From NCBI GenBank assembly GCA_016703545.1, contig JADJBX010000005.1, positions 186,001-250,000 on the forward strand: DNA of 64,000 bases, read 5' to 3'. The notes below the pieces were generated by a model. It was not told the DNA's origin and made no database searches. It saw only the letters and a list, made by a program, of their open reading frames with translations. The stretch's first letter is position 1. Each line of letters starts with the position of its first letter. This document shows positions 53,224 through 61,099 of the stretch, piece by piece. The position numbers were made by a program, and so were the translations under genes. Source of the stretch: Candidatus Amarobacillus elongatus. Its GTDB lineage: Bacteria > Chloroflexota > Dehalococcoidia > Tepidiformales > Tepidiformaceae.

Positions 53224-53341
53224 TTAGTCTAACCTCGGCCAAAGAATTGGACCAACGGGAGGCATATTCCAGCGCGCTGGACTAAGGACGCCCCTTAGTC
53301 CAATCTAGCCACCAATTTTGGAATAGTGCCAATTTTTGGCG
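53224..53341 (-). promoter_or_regulatory. Cluster of palindromic operator-like sites upstream of fic
   Basis: Five symmetric sites in 118 bases of AT-rich DNA: TTAG-T-CTAA (53224-53232), TTGG-A-CCAA (53247-53255), TGGACTAAGG-N5-CCTTAGTCCA (53278-53302), CCAA-TT-TTGG (53312-53321) and GCCAA-TTT-TTGGC (53329-53341). The first three share the half-site TTAGTCCAA or its complement. They begin five bases in front of the fic ATG, as autoregulatory operators would. Confidence 0.55.
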
Positions 53342-53373
53342 CAACTTTCGGATTAGGGTAGGCGGATGAGCAG

Positions 53374-53784
53374 TTAGGTGGGGAGGGTGGCGAGGAGGGC
53401 GGTGCGCGTGGTGCCGAAGGCGGCGAAGGCGTTGGGCATGAGTTCGCCGGATTCGATGACGCCGCGTGCAAGGGTGGCGGCGGTGAGGAGTTCCTTGCCC
53501 GCGCGGCGGGCCTCGCCGGCCGTCTGGTTGATGGCCGCGCGGGCGGCGCTTCCGAACATCACCTGCTGGCTGAGCTCGTCGTCGCTGGAGCCCTGGAGTT
53601 CGAGCAGCGCGGCATCGAGCGTGGCCGGCGAGGGCAACCCCGGCACGCCGGCGGCGGCGAGGACCTTGAGGGCGCCGGCGAGGAGGTGTTCGGGGGCGAT
53701 GATGGCCACGTTCGCGGCCCAACAGTAGTTCTCCGCCTCCCGAAGCGCGCGCTGGAAGTCCTCGGAGGATTGCAGCTCGGCCAT
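53374..53784 (-). CDS. Clp N-terminal-domain-like protein, stand-alone
   Basis: ATG 53784 shares one base with the recJ stop; 136 residues. The first half (DFQRALREAENYCWAANVAIIAPEHLLAGALK) follows the Clp_N pattern, in which PEHLLxALL is diagnostic. The second half (ARAAINQTAGEARRAGKELLTAATLARGVI) looks like a second, weaker repeat. No ATPase domain follows. Stand-alone Clp_N proteins may serve as adaptors; that is inference. Confidence 0.55.
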   Translation of the reverse strand: MAELQSSEDFQRALREAENYCWAANVAIIAPEHLLAGALKVLAAAGVPGLPSPATLDAALLELQGSSDDELSQQVMFGSAARAAINQTAGEARRAGKELLTAATLARGVIESGELMPNAFAAFGTTRTALLATLPT

Positions 53785-55493
53785 CAGCGGGGGTATTCGA
53801 GGGGGCGGCGAAGGGCGGACGGGGCGATATCGAGGATTTCGAGCTCGATGCCTTCGCGGCCCCACTCCCGCGTGAGGGAGTAGACGATATCGACGTCGCC
53901 GGAGGTATCGGCCTCGGCCTGGCGGAAGGCGATGGCGGGCCAGGTGAGGGGGCCATCCTTCACGGTGAGGCGCAGGTGCTCGCCGGTGGAGCCGATGACC
54001 CTGGACTTCGCGACACGAACGCCGCGGCTGAGGAGTACGGGCTTGCGGTTGCCCTGCCCGCACGGCTCGAAGCGCATCAGGCCCTTCACTTCGAGGCCGG
54101 TGAGCAGGCGAAGGGGCGTCTCGGCGTCGATATCGATGACGGGGCGGAGTTCGTCCGACGGCAGGAGTTCGGCGGCGGTATTGATGAGGCGCGCGCGGAG
54201 GGCCGGGACATCGGCGGTGCGCACGGTGAAGCCGGCGGCTGCGCGGTGGCCACCGTGGCGCACAAGCAGGTCCTTCTCCTTGCGGATGGCGCCGACGATA
54301 TCGAACGCGGGGATGCTGCGGCAGCTCGCGCGGCTGTGTTCCACGCCTTCCTGGTAGACGATCGCGGGCCGGTGCCAGCGTTCGGCGAGGCGCGAAGCCA
54401 CGAGCCCGACGATGCCGGCATGGATGCGTTCGTGGCCGACCATGATCAGGGGGTCATCGCTCGCGCCGACCAGCTCCTCGGCGAGCGCGTACGCGTCGAG
54501 GGTTTCCTGCTGGCGCTGGCGGTTGAGCGCGTCCAGCTCCTGGGCGAGGGGCCGGGCGGTCGCGAGATCCTCGGCGAGCATGAGTTCGAGGGCGATGTTG
54601 GCGTGCTTTAGGCGGCCCGCGGCGTTCATGCGGGGGCCGATGGCAAAGCCGAGGGTCTCGGCGTTGAACTCGTTCGGCTTCGTGCCCGCGATCATGGCGA
54701 GGGCTTCGAGCCCGGGGCGGAGGCCGCGCTGCATATGGCCGATGCCGTCGGTGACGATGCGGCGGTTCTCGTCGCTCAGGGGGGCGACGTCGACGACGGT
54801 GCCGAGCGCAACGAGGTCGAGGAAGGCGCTCTCGTCGACCGTGCGGCCATACGCTTCGTACAGCATCTGCAGGAAGCGGTAGCTGACACCGACGGCCGCG
54901 AGCTCATCGAACGGGTAGGGCGAATCGAGGCGCTTGGGGTTGACGGCGGCGACAGCGGCGGGGAGCTCATCGGGGACGGTGTGGTGGTCCAGGATGATGA
55001 CGTCGAGGCCGAGGGTGTTGGCGTGCGCGACTTCGCTGACGCTGCTGATGCCGCAGTCGGCGGAGATAAGCAGCGACGCGCCCTGCGCGCGAAGGGCGGA
55101 GATGGCGCCGTTGTTGAGGCCGTAGCCCTCGGTGAAGCGGTCCGGGATGTAGTTGATGGTCCGCGCCCCCAGGGGGCGAAGGCCGGTATGGAGGACAGAG
55201 ATGGAGGTGACGCCATCAACGTCGAAGTCGCCGTAGAGGGCGATGGTTTCGTGACCGGCGATGGCGCGCTGGGTGCGGCGTACGGCCTCGTCCATGCCGG
55301 GGAGGAGCATCGGGTCATGGTGCTCGGCGAGGTGCGGCTTGTAGAAGAGGTCGGCCTGGGCGCGTGTGGTAATGCCGCGCGCGGCGAGCACCGTCGCGAC
55401 GATGGGCGGGAAGTTCGGGATGCCCTTCTGGGCGGCGAAGGGGTCGCGCAGGCGCCAGCGGGAGGCGGGCCGCGCGAGCACGGGCGCACTCAC
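53784..55493 (-). CDS. recJ: Single-stranded-DNA-specific exonuclease RecJ
   Basis: A 569-residue product. DHH motifs: IALYGDFDVDGVTSISVL (motif I), LLISADCGISSVSE, DVIILDHHTVPDE (DHH) and GFAIGPRMNAAGRL. The DHHA1 block is GGHRAAAGFTVR. The C-terminal OB-like part (LRLTVKDGPLTWPAIAFRQ) fits RecJ. It degrades ssDNA 5' to 3' in recombination and mismatch repair. The start (GTG 55493) overlaps the fabF stop, giving a fabF-recJ-Clp_N unit. Confidence 0.97.
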   Translation of the reverse strand: MSAPVLARPASRWRLRDPFAAQKGIPNFPPIVATVLAARGITTRAQADLFYKPHLAEHHDPMLLPGMDEAVRRTQRAIAGHETIALYGDFDVDGVTSISVLHTGLRPLGARTINYIPDRFTEGYGLNNGAISALRAQGASLLISADCGISSVSEVAHANTLGLDVIILDHHTVPDELPAAVAAVNPKRLDSPYPFDELAAVGVSYRFLQMLYEAYGRTVDESAFLDLVALGTVVDVAPLSDENRRIVTDGIGHMQRGLRPGLEALAMIAGTKPNEFNAETLGFAIGPRMNAAGRLKHANIALELMLAEDLATARPLAQELDALNRQRQQETLDAYALAEELVGASDDPLIMVGHERIHAGIVGLVASRLAERWHRPAIVYQEGVEHSRASCRSIPAFDIVGAIRKEKDLLVRHGGHRAAAGFTVRTADVPALRARLINTAAELLPSDELRPVIDIDAETPLRLLTGLEVKGLMRFEPCGQGNRKPVLLSRGVRVAKSRVIGSTGEHLRLTVKDGPLTWPAIAFRQAEADTSGDVDIVYSLTREWGREGIELEILDIAPSALRRPLEYPR

Positions 55494-56739
55494 CGCGAGG
55501 GCTCGTAGCGGCGGAAGATGAGGCTGGCGTTATGTCCGCCGAAGCCCAGGGAGTTGCTCATGACCGCCTCGAGGCCGGCCGCTGAACGGGCCGTCCCGGG
55601 GACATAGTCGAGGTCGCACGCGTCATCCGGTGTCACGAGCGTGGCCGTGGGCGGGAGGATTCCGTTGGTGAGGGCGAGCACCGAGAACGCGGCCTCGATC
55701 GCGCCGGCGGCACCGAGCAGGTGGCCCGTCATCGACTTCGTGGAGCTGATGGGGAGGGTGTGGGCGTAATCGCCGAACACCTTCTTGATGGCAAGCGTCT
55801 CGAGGCGGTCGTTCAGCGATGTGGAGGTGCCATGGGCGTTGATGTAGCCGATGTCATCCGGCTGGAGGCCGGCCTCGGCCAATGCGCGGCGCATGGCACG
55901 CGTGGACCCCGCGCCCTGCTCGTCGGGCTGGGTGATGTGGTAGGCATCGGAGGTGGCGCCGTAACCGGCGACCTCGGCGAGGATGCGGGCGCCGCGGGCG
56001 CGGGCGTGCTCTTCGGCTTCGAGCACGAGGACGCCGGCGCCTTCGGCGAGGACGAAGCCGTCGCGCGTGGCGTCGAAGGGGCGGGAGGCGCGCTCGGGCT
56101 CGTCGTTCAGGCTGGTGAGAGCCTTGGCGGCGCCGAAACCGGCGATGGCGATGGGGTAATCGGCGCTTCGGTGCCGCCCGCGATGGCGACATCGGCATCG
56201 CCGCGGCGGATGATGTTGGCCGCCTCGCCGACGCTGTCGGCGCCGCTGGCGCAGGCGCTCACGAGGCAGTAATTCACGCCCTTCGCACCGAGGCGGATGC
56301 TGAGCGAACCGCTGGCCATGTCCGGGAGCATCATGGGCATGAGGAAGGGGCTGACGCGGCCGGGGCCCTTCGCCAGGAGCGTGTCGTATTCGGACATGAG
56401 GGTGGTGATGCCGCCGATGGCGGTGCCGATGATGACGGCTACATTCGTGCCGTCGGCGGGATCGATGGCGTATTGCGCGTGGCGGAGGGCTTCATCGGCG
56501 GCCACGGCGGCGAACTGCGTGAAGCGGTCGGCGCGGCGGGCTTCCTTGCGGTCCATGTACTTCGCGGGGTCCCAGTCCTTCACTTCGCCGGCGACCTGGC
56601 TTTCATACCCGGTGGGGTCGAAGAGCGAGATGCGGGCGGTACCGGAACGGCCGGCGACGAGGGCGTCCCAGGAATCGCAGGCGTTGTGGCCGACGGGCGT
56701 GACAAGACCAAGGCCAGTAACGACGACGCGGCGGCTCAA
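55490..56739 (-). CDS. fabF: 3-oxoacyl-ACP synthase II (frameshifted)
   Basis: ATG 56739 (MSRRVVVTGLGLVTPVGH). The catalytic Cys is in YCLVSACASGADSVGEA. The His residues are in YINAHGTSTSLND and SNSLGFGGHNASLIF, and the Lys in ISSTKSMTGHLLGAAG. A 1-base shift near 56155 after GGTEAPIT breaks the frame; it resumes as GFGAAKALTSLNDEPERASRP. The corrected length is about 415 residues. It elongates acyl chains in fatty-acid synthesis. As the gene is normally essential, the shift is most likely an assembly error. Confidence 0.95.
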
Positions 56740-56789
56740 CGGAGGCTCCGGGAAACGGTGAAGGTGTTCAAGCAGTATAGCATCAGTGG

Positions 56790-58346
56790 TTAGCCCAGCA
56801 GTTCTTTGACGACGCGGGGGAGTTTCGTCGCGATTTCGCCCGCGAGGAGGCCGGCATTGCCGTACTCCTCGCGCAAGGACTCGCCCGTGGCGGCGTGCAG
56901 GTAGACGGCGAGGCGTGCGGCTTCGAACGGTTCGAGGCCCTGCGCCAGGTAGGCGGCGATCATGCCGGCGAGGACGTCGCCACTGCCGGCGGTGGCAAGC
57001 AGCGGGTTCGCGTACGGGCTGAGGGCGATGCGGCCGGTGGCATCGGCGATGACGGAGTGAGCGCCCTTGAGCACGACGACGCAGCCGTACGCGGAGGCGG
57101 CTTCGCTGGCCGCTTCGATGCGCCGCGACTGGATGTCGGCGACGGTCGTGCCGAGCAGGCGTGCCATTTCGCCGGGGTGGGGCGTAAGGACGGCGTTCGC
57201 GGGGACGCGGTCACGCCCGTCGGCGAGTTCGGCGATGGCGTTCAGGCCGTCGGCGTCGATGACGACGCCGCGGGCGAGTTGGGCGGCATCGGGGAGGGCG
57301 GCCCAGAGGAGCGCGCGGGTATCGCTGGTGTTGCCGATGCCGGGCCCGATGACGGCGGCGCTGAAGGCGGGCCATTCGCCGCGAAGGGCAATCGCGGCCT
57401 CGCCGGGGAGGCCGCCGGCCGGTGCGGGGGTCAGCGGCAGCCAGGTGGCTTCGGCGATGGACGGTGCGAGCGCCGCGACGAGGTCCTGGGGGCAGGCGAT
57501 GGTGATGAGGCCGGCCCCGGCGCGGTATGCGCCCTTCGCCGCGAGCACCGGCGCGCCGAGGTAACGCGGCGAGCCGCCCACCACAAGCACGCGGCCGAAG
57601 GTTCCCTTGTTCGCGTCCTCGGGGCGCGGCGGGAACGCCGTCCGCGCCCACCGCGCGGTGAGAAGTTCGAGAGGGACGGCGTCCTGGGCGGCCTTCGGGA
57701 TGCCGATGTCGATGACCTGGACGCGGCCGCACTTGCCGCTCGCGGGGGCCTGGTACATGCCCACCTTGGGCAGGCCGAAGGTCACGGTCTGGTCGGGCTC
57801 GACGGTCAGCGGGTCCACGGCGCCGGTATCGGCGTTGACGCCCGTGGGGAGGTCGACGGCGATGAGTTTCGGCGGGTTGTATCCGGCACGGGCGGCGGCG
57901 AGGGCCACGAGCGCCTTCGCGATCGGCTCTTCCGGGTCCAGCGGGCGGCGCTGCCCGATGCCGAGGAGGGCGTCGATGACGAGGTCGGAGCCGCCGAGGA
58001 GCTGTTCGAGCAGGACGCCGTCGGGGTCGTCCTCGCCGGCGAGGACCTGCATCTCCCGGGGGGCGAGCTCGTCGACCATGCTCTCATCGCGGCGCTTGCG
58101 GGCGATGTAGAGCGACGCCTCGGCGCCCCAATCGTAGAGGTGGCGGGCGGCAACGATGCCATCGCCGCCATTGTTGCCGGGGCCGATGAGGGCGACGATG
58201 CGGCGCCCTTCGAGGGTGCCGAGCGTCATCCACGCCTCCTGGGCGACGGCGAGGCCGGCTTCTTCCATGAGCTGGCGTTCGCTCACGCCGGCGGCGACGG
58301 CAGCCGCTTCGAGTTCCCGCATCTGGGCGGTGGTGACGAGCTTCAT
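56790..58346 (-). CDS. nnr: Bifunctional NAD(P)H-hydrate epimerase / ADP-dependent dehydratase
   Basis: A 518-residue fusion. The N-terminal YjeF_N epimerase domain (1-215) has GPGNNGGDGIVAARHL and IDALLGIGQRRPL. The C-terminal kinase-like dehydratase domain has GRVLVVGGSPRYLGAPVLAAKGA and the anion-hole motif TAGSGDVLAGMIAAY. It repairs damaged NADHX and NADPHX. The start overlaps the acpS stop by four bases. Confidence 0.95.
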   Translation of the reverse strand: MKLVTTAQMRELEAAAVAAGVSERQLMEEAGLAVAQEAWMTLGTLEGRRIVALIGPGNNGGDGIVAARHLYDWGAEASLYIARKRRDESMVDELAPREMQVLAGEDDPDGVLLEQLLGGSDLVIDALLGIGQRRPLDPEEPIAKALVALAAARAGYNPPKLIAVDLPTGVNADTGAVDPLTVEPDQTVTFGLPKVGMYQAPASGKCGRVQVIDIGIPKAAQDAVPLELLTARWARTAFPPRPEDANKGTFGRVLVVGGSPRYLGAPVLAAKGAYRAGAGLITIACPQDLVAALAPSIAEATWLPLTPAPAGGLPGEAAIALRGEWPAFSAAVIGPGIGNTSDTRALLWAALPDAAQLARGVVIDADGLNAIAELADGRDRVPANAVLTPHPGEMARLLGTTVADIQSRRIEAASEAASAYGCVVVLKGAHSVIADATGRIALSPYANPLLATAGSGDVLAGMIAAYLAQGLEPFEAARLAVYLHAATGESLREEYGNAGLLAGEIATKLPRVVKELLG

Positions 58347-58789
58347 CGGAGGCCTTCTTCGCGCACGAGGCGCTGGGCGCTTTCGCCCTTGCGGGGGGTG
58401 TCTTCCTCGGCCGTGAGGGCGCGTTCGCCAACGACCGAGGCGATGGCGTAGTCGCGGGAGTGGGTCATGCTGATTTCGAGGCCGCGCAGCTGGATGTGGG
58501 CGGCACGGGCGGCGCCGCGGCCATAGAGGAAGACGAGGGGCTTGCCGCGGCGGTTGGGGAGAACCTCGATATCGCGCCAGCCAACGCCGCGGACGCCCGT
58601 GCCAAGGGCTTTCATGACGGCTTCCTTGGCGGCGAAGCGGGCGGCGAGTTCGTGGACACGTCCACGGCAGTGGGCGATCTCGTCATCAGTGTAGATGCGG
58701 TGGAGGAACCGGTCGCCGTGGCGGCGGATGACGTCGGCGACGCGGTCGATTTCGATGATGTCGACGCCATGGGCGAACTTCGTGGCCAT
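58343..58789 (-). CDS. acpS: Holo-[acyl-carrier-protein] synthase
   Basis: ATG 58789; 148 residues. Mg-binding and CoA motifs are GVDIIEIDRV and RFAAKEAVMKALGTG, with ISMTHSRDYAIASV near the end. The tail after VVGERALTA is about 25 residues longer than usual and polar. It transfers phosphopantetheine to ACP. Its place upstream of nnr is common in many bacteria. Confidence 0.95.
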   Translation of the reverse strand: MATKFAHGVDIIEIDRVADVIRRHGDRFLHRIYTDDEIAHCRGRVHELAARFAAKEAVMKALGTGVRGVGWRDIEVLPNRRGKPLVFLYGRGAARAAHIQLRGLEISMTHSRDYAIASVVGERALTAEEDTPRKGESAQRLVREEGLR

Positions 58790-58797
58790 CGGTGCGC

Positions 58798-58913
58798 ATG
58801 GTACGAGGGGAGGGCGAGGGAGCCAACGAGGGGCCGTACCCAGTTCCCAGTACCAGTTCCCAGTTCCCAGGTCCCGGTGACTTACACTCCTCACTCAGCA
58901 CTCAGCACTGAGC
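58798..58913. repeat. Intergenic simple-sequence repeats CAGTTCCCAG and ACTCAGC
   Basis: CAGTTCCCAG occurs at 58841-58850 and, as a double overlapping copy, at 58854-58870. ACTCAGC occurs twice and then as ACTGAGC around 58893-58913. The block sits between acpS and the rplL terminator and has no coding sense. It is a second family of short intergenic repeats beside the GGAGAAA family. Confidence 0.6.
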
Positions 58914-58948
58914 ACGAGAGGCCCGGCGGTGGACGCCGGGCCTCTCGT
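58914..58948. terminator. Terminator after rplL
   Basis: ACGAGAGGCCCGGCG (58914-58928) pairs perfectly with CGCCGGGCCTCTCGT (58934-58948) around GTGGA. It lies 23 bases after the rplL stop (58972) on the minus strand. Confidence 0.85.
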
Positions 58949-58971
58949 GGTGGTTCGCGGAAGGGCGAGGG

Positions 58972-59358
58972 TTACTCGACTTCGACGGTGGCGCCGGCTT
59001 CGGCGAGCTTGGCCTTGATGGCTTCGGCTTCTTCCTTGTTGACGCCTTCCTTGACCTTGGTCGGGGCAGCCTCGACGAGGTCCTTGGCTTCCTTCAGGCC
59101 GAGGCCGCTGATGACTTCGCGGATGGCCTTGATGACGTTGATCTTGTTGTCGCCGAAGGACTTGAGAACGACGTTGAACTCGGTCTTCTCTTCCTCGGGC
59201 TCGGCGGCGGCGGCGCCACCGGCGGCGGGGGCGGCGGCCATCATCATGGGGGCGGCGGCGGTGATGCCAAACTCGTCTTCGATGGCCTTGTTGAGGTCAC
59301 GAAGTTCGAGGAGGGTCATGCCCTTGATGATTTCGAGCGCGTCTTCAACCTTACCCAC
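58972..59358 (-). CDS. rplL: 50S ribosomal protein L7/L12
   Basis: ATG 59358; 128 residues. The N-terminal dimer helices (MTLLELRDLNKAIEDEF), an Ala/Pro-rich hinge and the C-terminal factor-binding domain (TEFNVVLKSFGDNKINVIK and GLGLKEAKDLVEAAPTKVKEG in two pieces) are present. It forms the flexible stalk that recruits translation GTPases. It is the second gene of the rplJ-rplL unit. Confidence 0.99.
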   Translation of the reverse strand: MGKVEDALEIIKGMTLLELRDLNKAIEDEFGITAAAPMMMAAAPAAGGAAAAEPEEEKTEFNVVLKSFGDNKINVIKAIREVISGLGLKEAKDLVEAAPTKVKEGVNKEEAEAIKAKLAEAGATVEVE

Positions 59359-59411
59359 GGTGTATCTCCTGTTGTGTGTGCGTGCGTGCGGGGCCGTGCG
59401 GGGGAACCGCC

Positions 59412-59933
59412 CTAGGCCTCAAGCTGCTGGGCGCGGGCATCGATGAGGCCCGCGAAGTTGCGGATGGTGGACTGCAGCAGGCCGGAGAAGTTGTAGAGCG
59501 GGCTCTTCAGCTTGCCGACGACTTCGGCCACCAACTGCTCGCGCGAGGGGAGGGTGGCGATGCTCTCGAGCTCGGCGCGGTCGAGGACGCGGCCTTCGAG
59601 CCAGCCGCCGTGGATGTTGAGTTGCATGCGGCGGGCGCGGAGGTGTTCGGTGAGCAGCTTGACGGGCTGGACCGGGTCTCCGAGGCCGAAGGCGATGGCG
59701 GTGGGGCCCTGGACGACGTCCGCCATTTCGGGGTGACCGGCGCCCTTCGCGGCCATGGCCGCGAGCGTGTTCTTGACGATCTTCACTTCGACGTTCGCGG
59801 GGCGCAGGGCGCGGCGAAGGTCGGTGAGTTGGGCGACGGTGAGACCGCGGTAATCGGCGCTGATCAGGATCGAGGCCCGCGACATGCGGTCCTGGATCTC
59901 CTCCAGCATTGCGGCCTTCCGTGCGGTCGGCAT
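59412..59933 (-). CDS. rplJ: 50S ribosomal protein L10
   Basis: ATG 59933 with TCGGAGGACGCTT upstream; 173 residues. Family blocks are SILISADYRGLTVAQLTDLR, VEVKIVKNTLAAMAAKG and the C-terminal L12-anchor helix. L10 is the base of the ribosomal stalk and represses its own operon through the leader upstream. rplK and rplA are not upstream; the DUF4258/DUF2283 pair is. Confidence 0.98.
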   Translation of the reverse strand: MPTARKAAMLEEIQDRMSRASILISADYRGLTVAQLTDLRRALRPANVEVKIVKNTLAAMAAKGAGHPEMADVVQGPTAIAFGLGDPVQPVKLLTEHLRARRMQLNIHGGWLEGRVLDRAELESIATLPSREQLVAEVVGKLKSPLYNFSGLLQSTIRNFAGLIDARAQQLEA

Positions 59934-60003
59934 AAGCGTCCTCCGATGTGAACGGGGGGCGGCGCGAGCGGCCCCGGAGCGCGGAAGCCCGGAAAACGAA
60001 AAT

Positions 60004-60145
60004 CCCCGCCGCCGGGGCAGGGATGCAAACGGAGGCCGATGGCCGTTCCGCTGAACTCCGCCTCGGCAGGCGCCTTTCGGCTTATCCCCCCGCCTCGCGG
60101 CGGTTCGCATAGGGACCTGCGGTCTCTGGCTCTTCAGTTGACCCC
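60004..60145 (-). ncRNA. Ribosomal protein L10 leader with attenuator
   Basis: Minus-strand 5' region of rplJ. It contains the elements AGAGACCGCAGGTCCC and GGCGCCTGCCGAGGC, which are the conserved halves of bacterial L10 leaders. An intrinsic terminator follows: CCCCG-GCGG-CGGGG (60004-60017) and a T-rich run (complement of 59992-60002). L10 or the L10-L12 complex binds such leaders to lower expression. Confidence 0.8.
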
Positions 60146-60148
60146 GTT

Positions 60149-60176
60149 ATCGTACGTGATCGGGGCGAAGGGACAA
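60149..60176 (-). promoter_or_regulatory. Candidate promoter of rplJL
   Basis: On the minus strand TTGTCC (60176-60171) and TACGAT (60154-60149) with a 16-base spacer, just upstream of the L10 leader. The -10 hexamer is the same as that in front of hsp20. Confidence 0.5.
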
Positions 60177-60195
60177 GGAGGGGCGAGCCGTGGGC

Positions 60196-60444
60196 TCAGG
60201 CGTAGATCGTGAGGTTGAGGCCGGCATCCCCGAGAAGCTGCTCGGCTTTGCGTGCGAACGGCAGGTCGCGGAGATCGATCCCTTCGCTGGCGTCGATGAA
60301 CTCCAGCCCCACCACCGCACCATCGGCCGAATAGTCGATGAGGCGGAGGTCATCGAGGGGGACAGTCCTGGCGACGGTCTCTCCGGGCGTGATGCGGAGA
60401 TAGAGGACGTCGGCTTCGGCGTCGTACTCGACTTGTTGGCTCAC
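60196..60444 (-). CDS. DUF2283 domain protein
   Basis: GTG 60444 overlaps the stop of the upstream gene (GTGA); 82 residues. VEYDAEADVLYLRITPGET and a LIDYSADGAVVGLEFIDASEG block are the DUF2283 pattern. These small proteins are often the second gene of pairs with DUF4258 proteins, in a toxin-antitoxin-like arrangement, with DUF2283 the likely antitoxin. Function not proven. Confidence 0.8.
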   Translation of the reverse strand: MSQQVEYDAEADVLYLRITPGETVARTVPLDDLRLIDYSADGAVVGLEFIDASEGIDLRDLPFARKAEQLLGDAGLNLTIYA

Positions 60445-60728
60445 TTGACGACCTCCGGGGTTATTCGTCCCCCTCCCACGCCACCGTTTTTACCAGGGGT
60501 GGGGGAGTCCCATGATGTAACCTTGAGCGTCCGCCCCTTGTACTCGCCCATGAGAATCTCGGTGGGTGAGGCGTTGGGCCGAGCCGGGGCCGACCGCCGA
60601 ACGACGTAGTGGTCCAGTACCCAATCCACGGCCTCCACCGGGACGCCGCGTTCGGCCATGCGCTTGTATGCGTATGGCCGTATGACACGAACAGCCGCCG
60701 ACTCATGCGGGCCCTCATGGGGTTCCAT
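60441..60728 (-). CDS. DUF4258-like protein, putative partner of DUF2283
   Basis: ATG 60728; 95 residues. HESAAVRVIRPYAYKRMAERG followed by VDWVLDHYVVRRSAPARP and LKVTSWDSP resembles the compact RelE/BrnT-like DUF4258 fold. It precedes and overlaps the DUF2283 gene. Together they look like a type II toxin-antitoxin pair, but activity is inferred from family context only. Confidence 0.65.
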   Translation of the reverse strand: MEPHEGPHESAAVRVIRPYAYKRMAERGVPVEAVDWVLDHYVVRRSAPARPNASPTEILMGEYKGRTLKVTSWDSPTPGKNGGVGGGRITPEVVK

Positions 60729-60875
60729 GAGGTTTGGATTCTAGCCATCGTAACTCCGATGTCGAGGTCCGTACTCTGAGTATCGGCCGCCGAACTCTCG
60801 GATCACATAAACCGGGGCTACCGCGCCCACGCTGCATCCGCTCGCGTCCGTACTGCGCGCCCGGGCAGGGGGAGG
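60729..60875. other. Intergenic region
   Basis: About 150 bases between the DUF4258 start and the small membrane ORF. No gene, repeat or terminator is seen. Confidence 0.5.
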
Positions 60876-60977
60876 TCAGTCGACCTTCATCCTGGTGGTG
60901 ATGAGAAACAGGGCCGCGCCCCAGCCGATCACGGCGACGCCCAAGATGACGCTCATGATGATTCCGTACGGTTCCAT
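60876..60977 (-). CDS. Small single-span membrane protein, 33 residues
   Basis: ATG 60977 is preceded by GGAGG at eight bases, a strong ribosome-binding site. The product MEPYGIIMSVILGVAVIG then WGAALFLITTRMKVD is almost all one membrane helix with a positively charged end, and stops at TGA 60876-60878. Too short for ordinary gene finders. Unknown function; similar short proteins act as subunits or regulators of membrane complexes. Confidence 0.5.
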   Translation of the reverse strand: MEPYGIIMSVILGVAVIGWGAALFLITTRMKVD

Positions 60978-61099
60978 GCAAGGGCCTCCTGCGGGCGGCG
61001 GACCGCCCGGGTTGAGGAGGTACCGTGTCGCGCGCGGGGCCGCCCCGGCACGCTCGAACGGCCCCGATGCGCGGGGCCGTTCGGTCCTTCGTGCGCGAG

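Noticed and set aside
55490..56739. Programmed ribosomal frameshifting or a true fabF pseudogene
   Set aside because: No slippery heptamer with stimulatory structure is evident and the gene is usually essential; the many similar breaks in the window favour sequence errors.
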